In this document: positions 1 to 7,969 of the stretch, piece after piece
Layout: each line of letters begins with the position of its first letter
Position numbering within the stretch: the stretch's first letter is position 1
Source of the DNA: Calditrichota bacterium
GTDB lineage: Bacteria; Calditrichota; Calditrichia; RBG-13-44-9
Direction of reading: 5' to 3'
Assembly (NCBI GenBank): GCA_024276455.1
Contig: JAJRXE010000446.1
Location: 1 to 19,141 of the forward strand
DNA: 19,141 bases
Translations under genes and position numbers: made by a program
Notes under the pieces: generated by a model
The model's input: only the letters and a program-made list of their open reading frames with translations
The model's database searches: none
What the model was told of the DNA's origin: nothing

Positions 1-513
1 AATGAGCTGAAAATATTCTTCCAGATCGATGTCCAATTTTCGTGCCCGCTGAAATTGCAACAATTCCCCCTTGCTCATTCGCTTGGCGACCGTGGCAATA
101 ATATTCATCAGTTCCAGATTACCAATGTCTGTAGCCGTAATTAAGGATTTGGCCAGAAGGTAATCGCCCATCAAAATGGCCACTTTGTTTTTCCAGACCG
201 AATTAATCGTCGGAAAACCCCGCCGCAATTCGGCGTCGTCCACCACATCGTCGTGCACCAGGGTGGCGGTGTGCAACATCTCCACCACCACCGCCGCTTT
301 GTAAGTGGCATCAGACGGTTCGCCAACCGCCCGGGCGGCTACAATCACCAGCATGGGACGCAACTGTTTCCCTTTGTGCTTTACCAGGTATTTGGCCACT
401 TTGTCCACGATGCGCACGTTGGAGGTCATGGCCTGACTGAAATACTCGTGAAAAATGTCTAAATCGTTTCTAAATGATTTGAAAATCTTCTTACCGTTCC
501 ATTCCATCTTCAT
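1..513 (-). CDS. Polyprenyl diphosphate synthase, N-terminal part (truncated by window edge)
   Basis: This is the N-terminal ~170 residues of a trans-isoprenyl diphosphate synthase; the C-terminal half lies beyond the left edge. Such enzymes add isopentenyl diphosphate units to an allylic primer to make quinone side chains. Visible motifs are GKQLRPML near residue 50 and the first aspartate-rich motif HDDVVDDAELRRG near residue 90, which binds Mg-diphosphate. The second aspartate-rich motif is outside the window, so chain length cannot be judged. An in-frame stop just upstream limits the start to the ATG at 513 or the ATG six bases later (507); neither has a strong ribosome binding site. It lies 52 bases downstream of tatC in the same direction and may be co-transcribed with it. 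A role in menaquinone synthesis is inference. Confidence 0.9.
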   Translation of the reverse strand, partial: MKMEWNGKKIFKSFRNDLDIFHEYFSQAMTSNVRIVDKVAKYLVKHKGKQLRPMLVIVAARAVGEPSDATYKAAVVVEMLHTATLVHDDVVDDAELRRGFPTINSVWKNKVAILMGDYLLAKSLITATDIGNLELMNIIATVAKRMSKGELLQFQRARKLDIDLEEYFQLI

Positions 514-565
514 CTTCGCTCGTTATAGCTTCGGATTTCTTCCATTCCGCCTTGGGTTAAATTTC

Positions 566-1327
566 CTATCCCGCCAGGGAACTCTCTTCTGCTTCCTCTT
601 TTTCCCGTTTCTTCTTGTACACCCTGCTGGAGATAAATATGGAAAATTCATATAATAAAATCAACGGGATTCCCAACATCACCTGGGTAAAAGGATCCGG
701 GGGAGTTAATATTGCCGCTATGACAAAAATGAATACAATGGCCATCCGGCGATACTTTCGCATGACTTTCGGCGTCAGCAAGCCAATCTTGCTTAAAAAA
801 TAGCTTAAAATGGGCAATTGAAAGATGATTCCAAAAATGACCATTAAGCGGATGGCAAAGCCGATGTAAAAATCGATGGCGATGTTGGCTTTAATTGTTT
901 CCGGCGCCAATTTCAGAAAAAATTCCAGCGCAAAAGGCAGGATCACGAAATAGGCAAAAGCGACCCCGGAGAGAAATAAAAGCGTGGCGGAGGTAATTAA
1001 CGAGGGGAAATAACGCCTCTCGTGCGGGAATAGTCCCGGGGCAACGAACATCCAGAACTGGTACAGGATGAATGGCAGACTGAGAATGATTCCCCCAAAG
1101 AAGCCGATCTCCAGGGTGACCACAAACATTCCCTGCACTTTTAAGACCTGAATTTGCAGCGGGACGTCCACCCGGGTAGTGGGCCAGAGCAATACATTCA
1201 ACAGGGTTTTCGAGAACACCAGACAAATAATAAACCCCACCAGCACTCCCAGCAGCGAGCGAATGATGCGCATTCGCAGCTCTTCCAGGTGATCTAAAAA
1301 GGGCATTTCACGGTCTTCTATCGCCAC
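566..1327 (-). CDS. tatC: Twin-arginine translocase subunit TatC
   Basis: TatC is the multispanning inner-membrane receptor of the Tat pathway, which exports folded proteins carrying twin-arginine signal peptides. The 253-residue protein has the family length and six hydrophobic spans. It carries the N-terminal signature FLDHLEELRMRI (about residues 10-21), the FPHERR loop with the conserved acidic residue, and the TPPDPFTQ segment before the last spans. The tail is rich in Lys and Glu. The start is a GTG preceded by GGGAG at 4-base spacing. No tatA or tatB is in the window. A strong hairpin terminator separates it from rnfA upstream, so it probably has its own promoter or depends on read-through. 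Confidence 0.95.
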   Translation of the reverse strand: MAIEDREMPFLDHLEELRMRIIRSLLGVLVGFIICLVFSKTLLNVLLWPTTRVDVPLQIQVLKVQGMFVVTLEIGFFGGIILSLPFILYQFWMFVAPGLFPHERRYFPSLITSATLLFLSGVAFAYFVILPFALEFFLKLAPETIKANIAIDFYIGFAIRLMVIFGIIFQLPILSYFLSKIGLLTPKVMRKYRRMAIVFIFVIAAILTPPDPFTQVMLGIPLILLYEFSIFISSRVYKKKREKEEAEESSLAG

Positions 1328-1353
1328 GGGACTCCCTGTTTTGTTTCAAAATA

Positions 1354-1382
1354 AAAAATCCCCTAAATATAAGGGGATTTTT
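1354..1382 (-). terminator. Bidirectional intrinsic terminator after rnfA
   Basis: An 11-bp perfect stem (AAAAATCCCCT paired with AGGGGATTTTT) encloses a 7-base A/T loop. On the minus strand the stem runs into TTTTTTATTTTG, a good U-tract. It lies between the rnfA stop (1441) and the tatC start (1327), so it probably ends the rnf transcript and isolates tatC. Confidence 0.85.
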
Positions 1383-1440
1383 ACTAAAAATAAACTTTCT
1401 TTTCATATGCCTAACGTCAAAGAACAAAATACCGATCCGG

Positions 1441-2100
1441 TTATTCCACACTGAAGCCGGCAAAGCCTAAAAAGGCGATGGACATGAGACCGGCCACAAT
1501 GAAAGCAATTGGTAGTCCACGAAAGGGTTTAGGCACGTTGGCCAACTCCAGCTTCTCGCGAATTCCGGCCATCAGAACCAGCACCAGGGTAAAACCAATC
1601 CCGGAAGCAAAAGCCTGTACCAGGGTGTTAATGAAACTGTTGGGCAACGGTAACCCATCTTTAAAGAACATGTCGATGTTCAGCACCGCGACCCCCAGGA
1701 TGGCGCAATTGGTGGTGATAAGCGGCAGATAAATTCCCAGCGCCTTGTACAGGGTGGGGCTCACCTTCTGAATGTACATTTCGATGAACTGTACCAGCGC
1801 CGCAATCACCAAAATGAAAACGATGGTGCGTAAAAATGTTAAATCCGGCACGTTCTGGATGGGGGTGTCGAAAATGAAATAGAAAACATTCTGGTAAGTG
1901 GGTGCCAGAAAGAAGGTGTAAAGCAACCAGGTTACCAACGAGGCAATCGTCATCACAAACGTTACCGCCATGCCCATGCCCAAGGCGGAATCCATCTGCT
2001 TGCTGACTCCCATATAGGGACACAATCCGAGAAAGCGGGAGAGTACAAAGTTGTTAATAAAGATGGAAAGAATAATTAGTTGAAACACACCGTATTCCAT
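1441..2100 (-). CDS. rnfA: Rnf complex subunit RnfA
   Basis: RnfA is an integral membrane subunit of the Rnf complex, which couples electron flow between ferredoxin and NAD to Na+ or H+ transport. Six spans are predicted. The conserved cysteine segments GLCPYMGVSK (near residue 26) and PLITTNCAILGVAVLN are both present; in known Rnf/Nqr complexes the paired RnfA and RnfE cysteines hold an intramembrane iron-sulfur centre. The C-terminal PKPFRGLPIAFIVAGLMSIAFLGFAG is typical. At 219 residues it is longer than the usual ~190-200, mainly because of an extra stretch (around residues 68-84) between spans 2 and 3. AGAGGT lies 8 bases upstream of the ATG, and the gene starts 11 bases after rnfE. It is the last gene of the operon, where clostridial-type operons would continue with rnfB. 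Confidence 0.95.
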   Translation of the reverse strand: MEYGVFQLIILSIFINNFVLSRFLGLCPYMGVSKQMDSALGMGMAVTFVMTIASLVTWLLYTFFLAPTYQNVFYFIFDTPIQNVPDLTFLRTIVFILVIAALVQFIEMYIQKVSPTLYKALGIYLPLITTNCAILGVAVLNIDMFFKDGLPLPNSFINTLVQAFASGIGFTLVLVLMAGIREKLELANVPKPFRGLPIAFIVAGLMSIAFLGFAGFSVE

Positions 2101-2111
2101 TTTTTAAACCT

Positions 2112-2744
2112 CTACGCTTGTTTTTTTCGAGCATCGATCCAATTCAAACCGGCCAGGTACAAACCAATAACCAAAAATGCACCTGGCGGCAAGATCATTA
2201 ACAATACCGGCTTGAAACCTTCTCCCATGATCATGGCTCCCAACAATTGCCCGCTCCCCAACAGTTCCCGCACGAACGAAATGGCCACCAGAGCCAGGGT
2301 GAATCCAATTCCCATTCCCAGACCATCGACAATGGAGAGGAAAATACCGTTTTTACTGGCAAATCCTTCTGCCCGTCCCAGAATAATACAGTTTACCACA
2401 ATCAAAGGAATAAAAATACCCAGCGATTCGGAAAGGGCGGGGAAATATGCCGCCATCACCATTTCTACAATGGTAACAAAGGAGGCTATAACCACAATGA
2501 ATATGGGAATTCGAATTTTATTAATGCTGTTCAACCCCTCTTCGGAAAGGGTTTTGGCAAACAACCACATTAAGAAAGACACCAAGGTATTGGAAGCCAC
2601 CAGAACAAAAATTACTGCCGCTCCCATGCCAATGGCATTGGTGATGGACGTGCTAACCGCCAGAGTCGGGCAGAGTCCCAATGCCAAGCGAAAAACAGGG
2701 TTCTCTTTGTAAATGCCTTTGAAAAACTCAGCGCCAACTGACAT
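2112..2744 (-). CDS. rnfE: Rnf complex subunit RnfE
   Basis: RnfE is the second small, six-span RnfA-like membrane subunit of the Rnf complex and pairs with RnfA in an inverted arrangement. Recognisable segments are ENPVFRLALGLCPTLAVS at the N terminus, PLIVVNCIILGRAEGFASKN in the middle (second conserved Cys), and SFVRELLGSG followed by a proline-rich MILPPGAF segment. At 210 residues the length is normal. GGAGG lies 10 bases upstream of the ATG, inside the end of rnfG, and only 6 bases separate the two genes, so translational coupling is likely. Confidence 0.95.
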   Translation of the reverse strand: MSVGAEFFKGIYKENPVFRLALGLCPTLAVSTSITNAIGMGAAVIFVLVASNTLVSFLMWLFAKTLSEEGLNSINKIRIPIFIVVIASFVTIVEMVMAAYFPALSESLGIFIPLIVVNCIILGRAEGFASKNGIFLSIVDGLGMGIGFTLALVAISFVRELLGSGQLLGAMIMGEGFKPVLLMILPPGAFLVIGLYLAGLNWIDARKKQA

Positions 2745-2750
2745 ATTTCA

Positions 2751-3386
2751 TCATCCTCCAATGTTTTCGGTGCTGGCTAATTTTAACTGGGGCAACAATT
2801 CCGACAGTTTTTCGCGAATGGAATTGGTGATTGCCCGCGAGGTAATGGTCGCACCGGTAATGCTCACAATGGGGCCACCGTCTTTGTCCACTTTGAGCTG
2901 ATCCACCGTTTTCCCTACAAACTGTTGAGTGGTCCATTGCTTCTTTTTCGGGTTCACCGGCTGGTCTTCCACGCAACGCGCCCCCAGACCGGGAGTCTCT
3001 TTCTGGGAAATGATGCGGATTTTCTTTATGGTGCCACTGGTATCCACGCTAACCATGGTTTCGATAATGCTGCTGTACCCACTGCCAAACGCTTTAAAGG
3101 CATATCCAACCACCCCTGTGGTGTCGCTATTCCGGTAACCGATGTAGTAGCGCACGACCTCTTTTTCGTAAAGCACATTGCCGGCTTTGTCCTTCACGGG
3201 CACTTTTTGAGTTACCGGAACAATGACCTGGGCATCGGGCAGCACGTATTTCAAGGCGTCCTTTGTTTTCGCCTGTTTCTGGATTTCGATTTGCGGCCGG
3301 GTGATCTGGTAGATTTCGGCCAGAACAAACGCCGCAATGGTGGTCACAATGGCCAAAATAAAGCTTAATCGGAAAATGTTATTCAT
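2751..3386 (-). CDS. rnfG: Rnf complex subunit RnfG (covalent flavoprotein)
   Basis: RnfG is the periplasmic, membrane-anchored flavoprotein of the Rnf complex. It has one N-terminal membrane anchor (about residues 5-26) followed by an FMN-binding domain. The middle carries the family segment VVGYAFKAFGSGYSS and the ISQKETPGLGAR motif. Near the C terminus, SITGATITSRAIT holds the (S/T)GATx(S/T) flavinylation motif, in which a Thr is esterified to FMN by an ApbE-type transferase; no apbE is in the window. The 211-residue length is normal. Its start overlaps the end of rnfD by 8 bases. Confidence 0.95.
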   Translation of the reverse strand: MNNIFRLSFILAIVTTIAAFVLAEIYQITRPQIEIQKQAKTKDALKYVLPDAQVIVPVTQKVPVKDKAGNVLYEKEVVRYYIGYRNSDTTGVVGYAFKAFGSGYSSIIETMVSVDTSGTIKKIRIISQKETPGLGARCVEDQPVNPKKKQWTTQQFVGKTVDQLKVDKDGGPIVSITGATITSRAITNSIREKLSELLPQLKLASTENIGG

Positions 3387-4428
3387 TGCTTTTCACCTCT
3401 CCGAACACTTTGGGTACTGTGTAGCGATCGATTAATGGTACCGTCAAATTCATCAGCAAAATCGCGTAGCTCACCCCTTCGGGGTAACCGCCCCAGATTC
3501 GGATGGCGACCGTTAAAATTCCGGTACCGATGGCAAAAATAATCTGCCCCTTTCCGGTGATTGGGGAGGTTACCATATCCGTGGCCATGAAGAATGCCCC
3601 CAGAATGAGGCCGCCCGAAAGGATATGGAAGATCCAGTTGCCTGTGAAAAGTCCTTCGGTTCCGCCAAATATCCAGGCCAACACCGCCACCGTTCCGATG
3701 TAGGTAAAGGGAATCCGCCAGTCGATGACATGACGGTAAAACATAATCAGGGCGCCAATTAATAACGCGATGACCGAGGTTTCGCCAATACAGCCCCCCA
3801 CGTTTCCAATCAGCAGATTGGTGTAACTGGAAGACAGCTTGGCAATGGCATCCTGAGCGGCCTGGAGCTGTGCCGGGTCAAATTTTTCCGGGCTGGCAAT
3901 AATCTTGGCGGACTGCTTCAATAAATTTAAAGGGGTCGCGCTGGTAATAGCGGCAATGCCGGAAATGGTGCCTTCTTTGGGCGCTACCCAGGAAGCGGTC
4001 ATTTCCACCGGCCAGGAAGCCAACAAAAAGGCCCGGGCCGCCAGGGCAGGATTCAAGATGTTGTATCCCAATCCGCCAAACGCTTCTTTTACAATCGCAA
4101 TGGCAAAAACCGAACCCACCACCGGCATCCACCAGGGAACCGAAGGCGGCAAATTGAAAGCTAAAAGAATTCCGGTAATCACCGCTGCACCGTCGTGCAC
4201 CCGAATCGGCTTCTTGGCCAATTTCTGAATGGCGGCTTCGGTGACCACGGCCGCAATTACCGAAAGAAGCGTTACCCAGAGGGCTTTAAAACCAAAGAAA
4301 TACACCGCCGCCAGCAAGGCCGGGAGCAACGCAATATTAACCGTCCACATGATTTTCGGAACCGAATCTGCGTCCCGGATATGCGGGGAGGATGTTACCA
4401 CGAAAAGCTTTTCGCTTGTTTCACTCAT
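3379..4428 (-). CDS. rnfD: Rnf complex subunit RnfD (covalent flavoprotein)
   Basis: RnfD is the large integral membrane subunit with a covalently bound FMN and is thought to be part of the ion pathway. The protein has 349 residues and about ten hydrophobic spans. The N terminus contains SSPHIRDADSVPKIMW, typical of RnfD/NqrB. The segment GLGYNILNPALAARAFLLASWP and the flavinylation motif ITSATPLNLLK (Thr acceptor) are present. C-terminal family segments include GALIMFYRHVIDWRIPFTYIGTVA, FFMATDMVTSPITGKGQIIFAIGTG and GGYPEGVSYAILLMN. The ATG is preceded by AGAAGGG at close spacing. It follows rnfC after an 87-base gap, the largest inside the operon, and overlaps rnfG downstream. Confidence 0.96.
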   Translation of the reverse strand: MSETSEKLFVVTSSPHIRDADSVPKIMWTVNIALLPALLAAVYFFGFKALWVTLLSVIAAVVTEAAIQKLAKKPIRVHDGAAVITGILLAFNLPPSVPWWMPVVGSVFAIAIVKEAFGGLGYNILNPALAARAFLLASWPVEMTASWVAPKEGTISGIAAITSATPLNLLKQSAKIIASPEKFDPAQLQAAQDAIAKLSSSYTNLLIGNVGGCIGETSVIALLIGALIMFYRHVIDWRIPFTYIGTVAVLAWIFGGTEGLFTGNWIFHILSGGLILGAFFMATDMVTSPITGKGQIIFAIGTGILTVAIRIWGGYPEGVSYAILLMNLTVPLIDRYTVPKVFGEVKSNE

Positions 4429-4450
4429 CTTTCCCTTCTCACTCTCTTTT

Positions 4451-4517
4451 AAATCTCGCCGATTTTTACGCGCCTTTTTGTTGCTGAAATCCGGATTAAA
4501 CCGTTCTCCTGAGATTT
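4451..4517 (-). other. rnfC-rnfD gap with a 7-bp inverted repeat
   Basis: The gap between rnfC and rnfD (4429-4515) holds no gene. AAATCTC at 4451-4457 is the reverse complement of GAGATTT at 4511-4517, which spans the rnfC stop codon; the arms are 53 bases apart. AATCCGGATT at 4488-4497 is a short palindrome between them. No U-tract follows. It may fold the mRNA at the rnfC/rnfD junction, but with such short arms it could be chance. Confidence 0.25.
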
Positions 4518-5841
4518 AACCCGCTTTCCGCCGGGCTTCCAGTATTTTACGTTTCCCCAATCGAATACCCTGCACCAGACGCCGATTGGAGGGACAAATG
4601 TAGGAACAAGACCCACATTCAATGCAGTCCATAATGTGCAAGCGTTCCGCCTCGGTGTAATTTTCGTGTTCTACCAGAATTTGTAATGTGGTGGGTAACA
4701 GGTGCATGGGGCACACCTCAACACAACGTCCGCAGGCAATACAGGGATCCTCCGCCGGCACATGCGCTTCGTGCTCTTCCAGAATAAGAATCCCCGAGGT
4801 GCCCTTGACCACCGGTACCTGCAGGTTGGGTTGGGCCAAACCCATCATGGGGCCACCCATTACTATTTTACCGGCGCTCTCTTTCATCCCTCCACAAAAG
4901 GCGACCACGTCTTCGAACATGGTACCAATGGGTACCAGCACATTCTTCGGTTCGTTCACCGCCGCCCCGGTAACGGTAACCACCCGGTGGGTCAGCGGTT
5001 TGTGGTACGCCACCGCCTCGTACATCGCTTTGGCCGTCCCCACGTTTTGCACCACCACTCCCACATCCATGGGCAAGCCACCGGAAGGTACCTCGCGGTT
5101 CAACGCCGCCTTAATCATTTGCTTTTCCGCCCCTTGAGGATATTTCACCGGAAAAACGTACACCTGAATATTGTTAAAATCCTTGACGGCCTTCCGCATG
5201 ACCTCAATGGCATCCGGTTTGTTATCTTCAATGCCAATAATTCCCTGCTGAACATTTAAAATTTTCATAATGATTCGCAAACCAGCCACAATATCATCCG
5301 CGTGTTCCAGCATCAGGCGATGGTCGGCCGTGAGGTACGGCTCGCACTCGGCGCCGTTCAAAATGACCGTATCTATTTTCTTGTCCGGAGGCGGGGATAA
5401 TTTCACGTGGGTCGGAAAAGTTGCCCCGCCCAGCCCGGCAATACCGGCGTCCTTAATGCGCTCCAGCATCTCTTTGGAATCCAGCTCCAGATAATTCTCC
5501 TCGAACCGGATTGTTTCCACCCAGTTGTCTTCCCCGTCGCTTTCAATCACAATCGCTTCGCCGCGCCCGGAAACGGGGTGATTCACTTTCTCGATTCCTT
5601 TTACTTTGCCGGAAATGGAGCTGTGAATCGGAACCGAAACAAAACCGCTGGCTTCCGCAATCTTCTCACCGGCTTTCACCTCCTGGCCCTTCTCGACCAG
5701 GGCTTTGGCCGGTGCTCCAATATGTTGTTGGAGGGGAATGGCAACTCTTTGAGGGAGGGGAAGTTTTTCAATTGCTTTCTTCTCGGTGAACTCTTTTCCT
5801 TCGTACGGATGAACACCACCAACAAATGTCTTCTTAGCCAA
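4516..5841 (-). CDS. rnfC: Rnf complex subunit RnfC
   Basis: RnfC is the peripheral cytoplasmic subunit that carries the NAD(H)/FMN site and two [4Fe-4S] clusters. The N-terminal domain shows TFVGGVHPYEGKEFTEKKAIEKLPLP, QHIGAPAKALVEKGQEVKAGEKI and VSVPIHSSISGKV. The Rossmann-type domain has GLGGATFPTHVKLSPP and ILNGAECEPYLTADHRLMLE. The C-terminal ferredoxin-like domain has CIACGRCVEVCP and CIECGSCSYICPSNRRL, all eight cluster cysteines intact. The length of 441 residues matches the short form without the long C-terminal repeats of gamma-proteobacteria. The start appears to be a TTG at 5841, with no strong ribosome binding site. It is first in the operon, behind a good promoter. No rnfB lies upstream; the next gene is divergent. 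Confidence 0.96.
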   Translation of the reverse strand: MAKKTFVGGVHPYEGKEFTEKKAIEKLPLPQRVAIPLQQHIGAPAKALVEKGQEVKAGEKIAEASGFVSVPIHSSISGKVKGIEKVNHPVSGRGEAIVIESDGEDNWVETIRFEENYLELDSKEMLERIKDAGIAGLGGATFPTHVKLSPPPDKKIDTVILNGAECEPYLTADHRLMLEHADDIVAGLRIIMKILNVQQGIIGIEDNKPDAIEVMRKAVKDFNNIQVYVFPVKYPQGAEKQMIKAALNREVPSGGLPMDVGVVVQNVGTAKAMYEAVAYHKPLTHRVVTVTGAAVNEPKNVLVPIGTMFEDVVAFCGGMKESAGKIVMGGPMMGLAQPNLQVPVVKGTSGILILEEHEAHVPAEDPCIACGRCVEVCPMHLLPTTLQILVEHENYTEAERLHIMDCIECGSCSYICPSNRRLVQGIRLGKRKILEARRKAG

Positions 5842-5880
5842 TGTCTTTACCCGCTTTTTTAGTTCCCTAAGCCATTGAAT

Positions 5881-5908
5881 AACATAGGGAAAAATATATC
5901 AAAGTCAA
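5881..5908 (-). promoter_or_regulatory. Predicted sigma70-type promoter of the rnf operon
   Basis: Read on the minus strand, TTGACT (5908-5903) is followed after 16 bases by TATGTT (5886-5881). The -35 box matches 5 of 6 consensus positions and the -10 box 4 of 6. The rnfC start codon at 5841 lies about 40 bases downstream, allowing a short leader. It sits in the divergent gap shared with the yitT-like gene. Confidence 0.6.
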
Positions 5909-6042
5909 CTTATTCTTTTCAAGCCTTTTTTCATAAAGTGCCCGAAGGGTAATTTTCCCCCGGAATGAAATGTTTCTTCCTTCTCCAGAAAAAACCCTTT
6001 ATTTTGGATGAAGAACCAGGATTTAACCTCGGGAGGCAAATG

Positions 6043-6897
6043 ATGTTTGGATCGAACATACGGTTGCGTTATTTTCTGCGCGATTTAGCTTTCATCATCG
6101 TGGGTTCCGTTTTTTTGGGCCTGGGGTTGGTGCTCTTCTTGATTCCCAACAAGATCGTCATCGGGGGCGTGGCCGGAATTTCCATTGTGTTACACTATTT
6201 GATTCGCACTCCGACCGGCCTTACCATGTTGGCGATCAACCTTCCCTTACTGTTTACCGGACTCAAATATCAGGGAAAGGGGTTTTTGGTGCGGACCTTG
6301 ATTGCCATGGTATTGATCTCGTTTTTCACCGATCTGTTCGCTATTAACCTGCACTTCCCGGCCCTCACCCACAACCTTATGCTGACCACCCTTTACGGCG
6401 GACTGCTCATTGGAGTTGGTCTGGGTTTCATATTCAAAGGCGACGCTTCCGCCGGGGGTGGAACCATTCTGGCAAAAGTCATTTCTCAAAACACGCGCTT
6501 TAAAACCGGTCAGGTGCTGTTCGTACTGGATCTGGTCGTCATCAGTTTTGCTGCCGCTGCCTTTAAAAACGTGGAATTAGCCCTGTGGGGATTCATCACT
6601 ATTTTCATCTCCTCTCAGTTGCTGGATTTGATTCTCACCGGAAAGCCCTATGCCAAAACCGCCTACATCCTGACCAACCAGGCGCTTCACATTGGACCGC
6701 GTCTTCGGGAAGAATTGGGCCGGAATGCCACCGTACTGCAGGCACACAGTTTCGACAACCGTAACCAGCGAGAAATCATGCTGGTCGTAGTGGACCCGGG
6801 GCAAATTTTGCGCCTGCGGGATCTCGTCAGCACAGAAGATCCTTCCGCATCGATCATTATTATGGATACCCGGGAGATTTTCGGACAGGGATTTTAA
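6043..6897 (+). CDS. YitT family membrane protein (DUF161 / DUF2179)
   Basis: This is a member of the YitT family: an integral membrane domain of about six spans (residues ~10-200) followed by a cytosolic DUF2179 domain (~205-285). Family signatures are GLGLVLFLIPNKIVIGGVAGISIVLHYL, the glycine-rich FIFKGDASAGGGTILAKVI and the C-terminal REIMLVVVDPGQILRLRDLVSTEDPSASIIIMDTREIFGQGF. The biochemical role of the family is not established; a transport role is often suggested. The start was chosen at 6043 because GGAGG ends 6 bases before it; the adjacent ATG at 6040 is also possible. An upstream in-frame ATG at 5965 would add 26 poorly conserved residues without a ribosome binding site. It is transcribed divergently from rnfC. 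Confidence 0.9.
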   Translation: MFGSNIRLRYFLRDLAFIIVGSVFLGLGLVLFLIPNKIVIGGVAGISIVLHYLIRTPTGLTMLAINLPLLFTGLKYQGKGFLVRTLIAMVLISFFTDLFAINLHFPALTHNLMLTTLYGGLLIGVGLGFIFKGDASAGGGTILAKVISQNTRFKTGQVLFVLDLVVISFAAAAFKNVELALWGFITIFISSQLLDLILTGKPYAKTAYILTNQALHIGPRLREELGRNATVLQAHSFDNRNQREIMLVVVDPGQILRLRDLVSTEDPSASIIIMDTREIFGQGF

Positions 6898-7002
6898 CCC
6901 CGGATTCTTCTCAAGCAAGGGATTTCTTTCCTCGTTGCTTTTCCGGACGGTTAAATCTATATTCAACCAACGAGGTTTTTTGAAGGAAGGTAAAACATTC
7001 TT

Positions 7003-7725
7003 ATGGGAAGTGCATTCTTTATTTCCGACGTGCATCTGGGCGGACAATCTCCCAAAGCCGAAAAAGTAAAAGAACAAAAACTGCTCTCTTTTCTGGAATA
7101 TGTGGCCGAGTACGGCGACCAGCTTTTTATTGTGGGCGACCTGTTCGATTTCTGGTTTGAATACCGGACGGTGATTCCGCGCGGCTACAGCCGAGTGCTT
7201 TGCGCCTTAAGCGAATTGAACGAGCTGGGAAAAGAGATGCACTACATCGCCGGAAATCACGATTTTTGGATGCGCGATTTCCTCCGTCGAGAATTCAACA
7301 TTCAGCTTCATTTCGACGATTTTGAATGCACCATCCACAATCGGCGTTTTTACCTCTTTCACGGCGACGGCCTCGCGAAAAAAGATGTCGGCTACCGTTT
7401 GCTGAAGAAAATTTTTCGCCACCGTTTCAACATTTTTCTGTACAGCTTAATTCACCCGGATATTGGGATTCCGCTGGCGAAATGGGTTTCCGCTCTCAGC
7501 CGTTCCCACACCAGCAGCGATGCTCCGCCGGACGACCGCGATTACATTCAAGCCGCCCTGCAAAAATTCTCCGAAGGGTTCGATTTCGTCATTTTCGGAC
7601 ACCTCCACTATCCCAACTACCAGATTTATGGAGAAAAAGTTTACATTAACCTGGGCGATTGGATGCGCCATTTTACTTACGCGGAATTCGACGGAGAAGA
7701 ACTCAGCCTGAATCACTGGAGATAG
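7003..7725 (+). CDS. UDP-2,3-diacylglucosamine diphosphatase-like metallophosphatase (LpxH-like)
   Basis: This is a calcineurin-type metallophosphoesterase of the LpxH/LpxH2-like group, which cleaves UDP-2,3-diacylglucosamine to lipid X in lipid A synthesis. The metal-binding motifs occur in order: SDVHLG (residues 8-13), GDLFDFWFEYR (about 45-55), AGNHDFWMRDF (about 84-94), HGDG (about 123) and GHLHYPN (about 200). The NHDFW and GDLFDFW forms are typical of LpxH-like proteins in FCB bacteria. The length of 240 residues is usual. The ATG at 7003 is preceded by AAGGAAGG at 12-base spacing. No other lipid A gene is adjacent, so substrate assignment rests on family resemblance. It would support a lipopolysaccharide-containing outer membrane. 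Confidence 0.85.
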   Translation: MGSAFFISDVHLGGQSPKAEKVKEQKLLSFLEYVAEYGDQLFIVGDLFDFWFEYRTVIPRGYSRVLCALSELNELGKEMHYIAGNHDFWMRDFLRREFNIQLHFDDFECTIHNRRFYLFHGDGLAKKDVGYRLLKKIFRHRFNIFLYSLIHPDIGIPLAKWVSALSRSHTSSDAPPDDRDYIQAALQKFSEGFDFVIFGHLHYPNYQIYGEKVYINLGDWMRHFTYAEFDGEELSLNHWR

Positions 7726-7904
7726 TTCACCATAAAAAACAGCCAACACCTTGTTTACAAACAACTTATGAGAAATAAAACAACGTTTTTCTCCCTCACC
7801 GGGGGACAAGGCTCGTTCAACCCCCGAACAAAAAGCCCCCTCTCCTCCCCATCCGTCGAGCACCTTTTCTCAACCAACTATTTTCCAGAAAAATACCGAA
7901 CCAG

Positions 7905-7933
7905 TTGACTTCAGCCCAAAAAAATATTTTATT
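7905..7933 (+). promoter_or_regulatory. Predicted promoter of the rpmH-rnpA operon
   Basis: TTGACT (7905-7910; 5 of 6 matches to the -35 consensus) is followed after 17 bases by TTTATT (7928-7933; 4 of 6 matches to the -10). It lies about 37 bases upstream of the rpmH ATG. It is the best-placed promoter candidate in the 244-base gap after the LpxH-like gene. The rest of the gap is pyrimidine-rich and shows no coding signature or DnaA box. Confidence 0.45.
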
Positions 7934-7941
7934 TGTGGGCT
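7913..7941 (+). other. Inverted repeat overlapping the rpmH promoter
   Basis: AGCCCA (7913-7918) pairs with TGGGCT (7936-7941), and the A-rich and T-rich inner bases can extend the stem with a bulge and one mismatch. The repeat covers the predicted -10 box and spacer of the rpmH promoter. It is followed by TTTAAAAG, too poor a U-tract for a convincing terminator. It could be an operator, a weak terminator for the upstream gene, or chance. Confidence 0.3.
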
Positions 7942-7969
7942 TTAAAAGAATTGACAAATTGGAGGTAAA

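Noticed and set aside
2080..2712. Long plus-strand ORF opposite rnfE (and similar ones opposite rnfD, rnfC, yidC and mnmG)
   Set aside because: These mirror well-conserved genes on the other strand, have no recognisable protein features and lack ribosome binding sites.
6900..6946. Paired CCGGA/TCCGG and AAGCAA/TTGCTT arms between the yitT-like and LpxH-like genes, as a terminator
   Set aside because: The arms are short with an asymmetric bulge and no U-tract follows, so it is not a convincing terminator.
7951..7956. Perfect TTGACA just before rpmH
   Set aside because: It lies only 13 bases before the ATG, so a matching -10 box would fall inside the gene, and none is present at 16-18 base spacing.
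7726..7969. Possible oriC upstream of rpmH
   Set aside because: No TTATNCACA-type DnaA boxes and no clear AT-rich unwinding repeats were found here or in the rsmG-parA gap (14631-14783).
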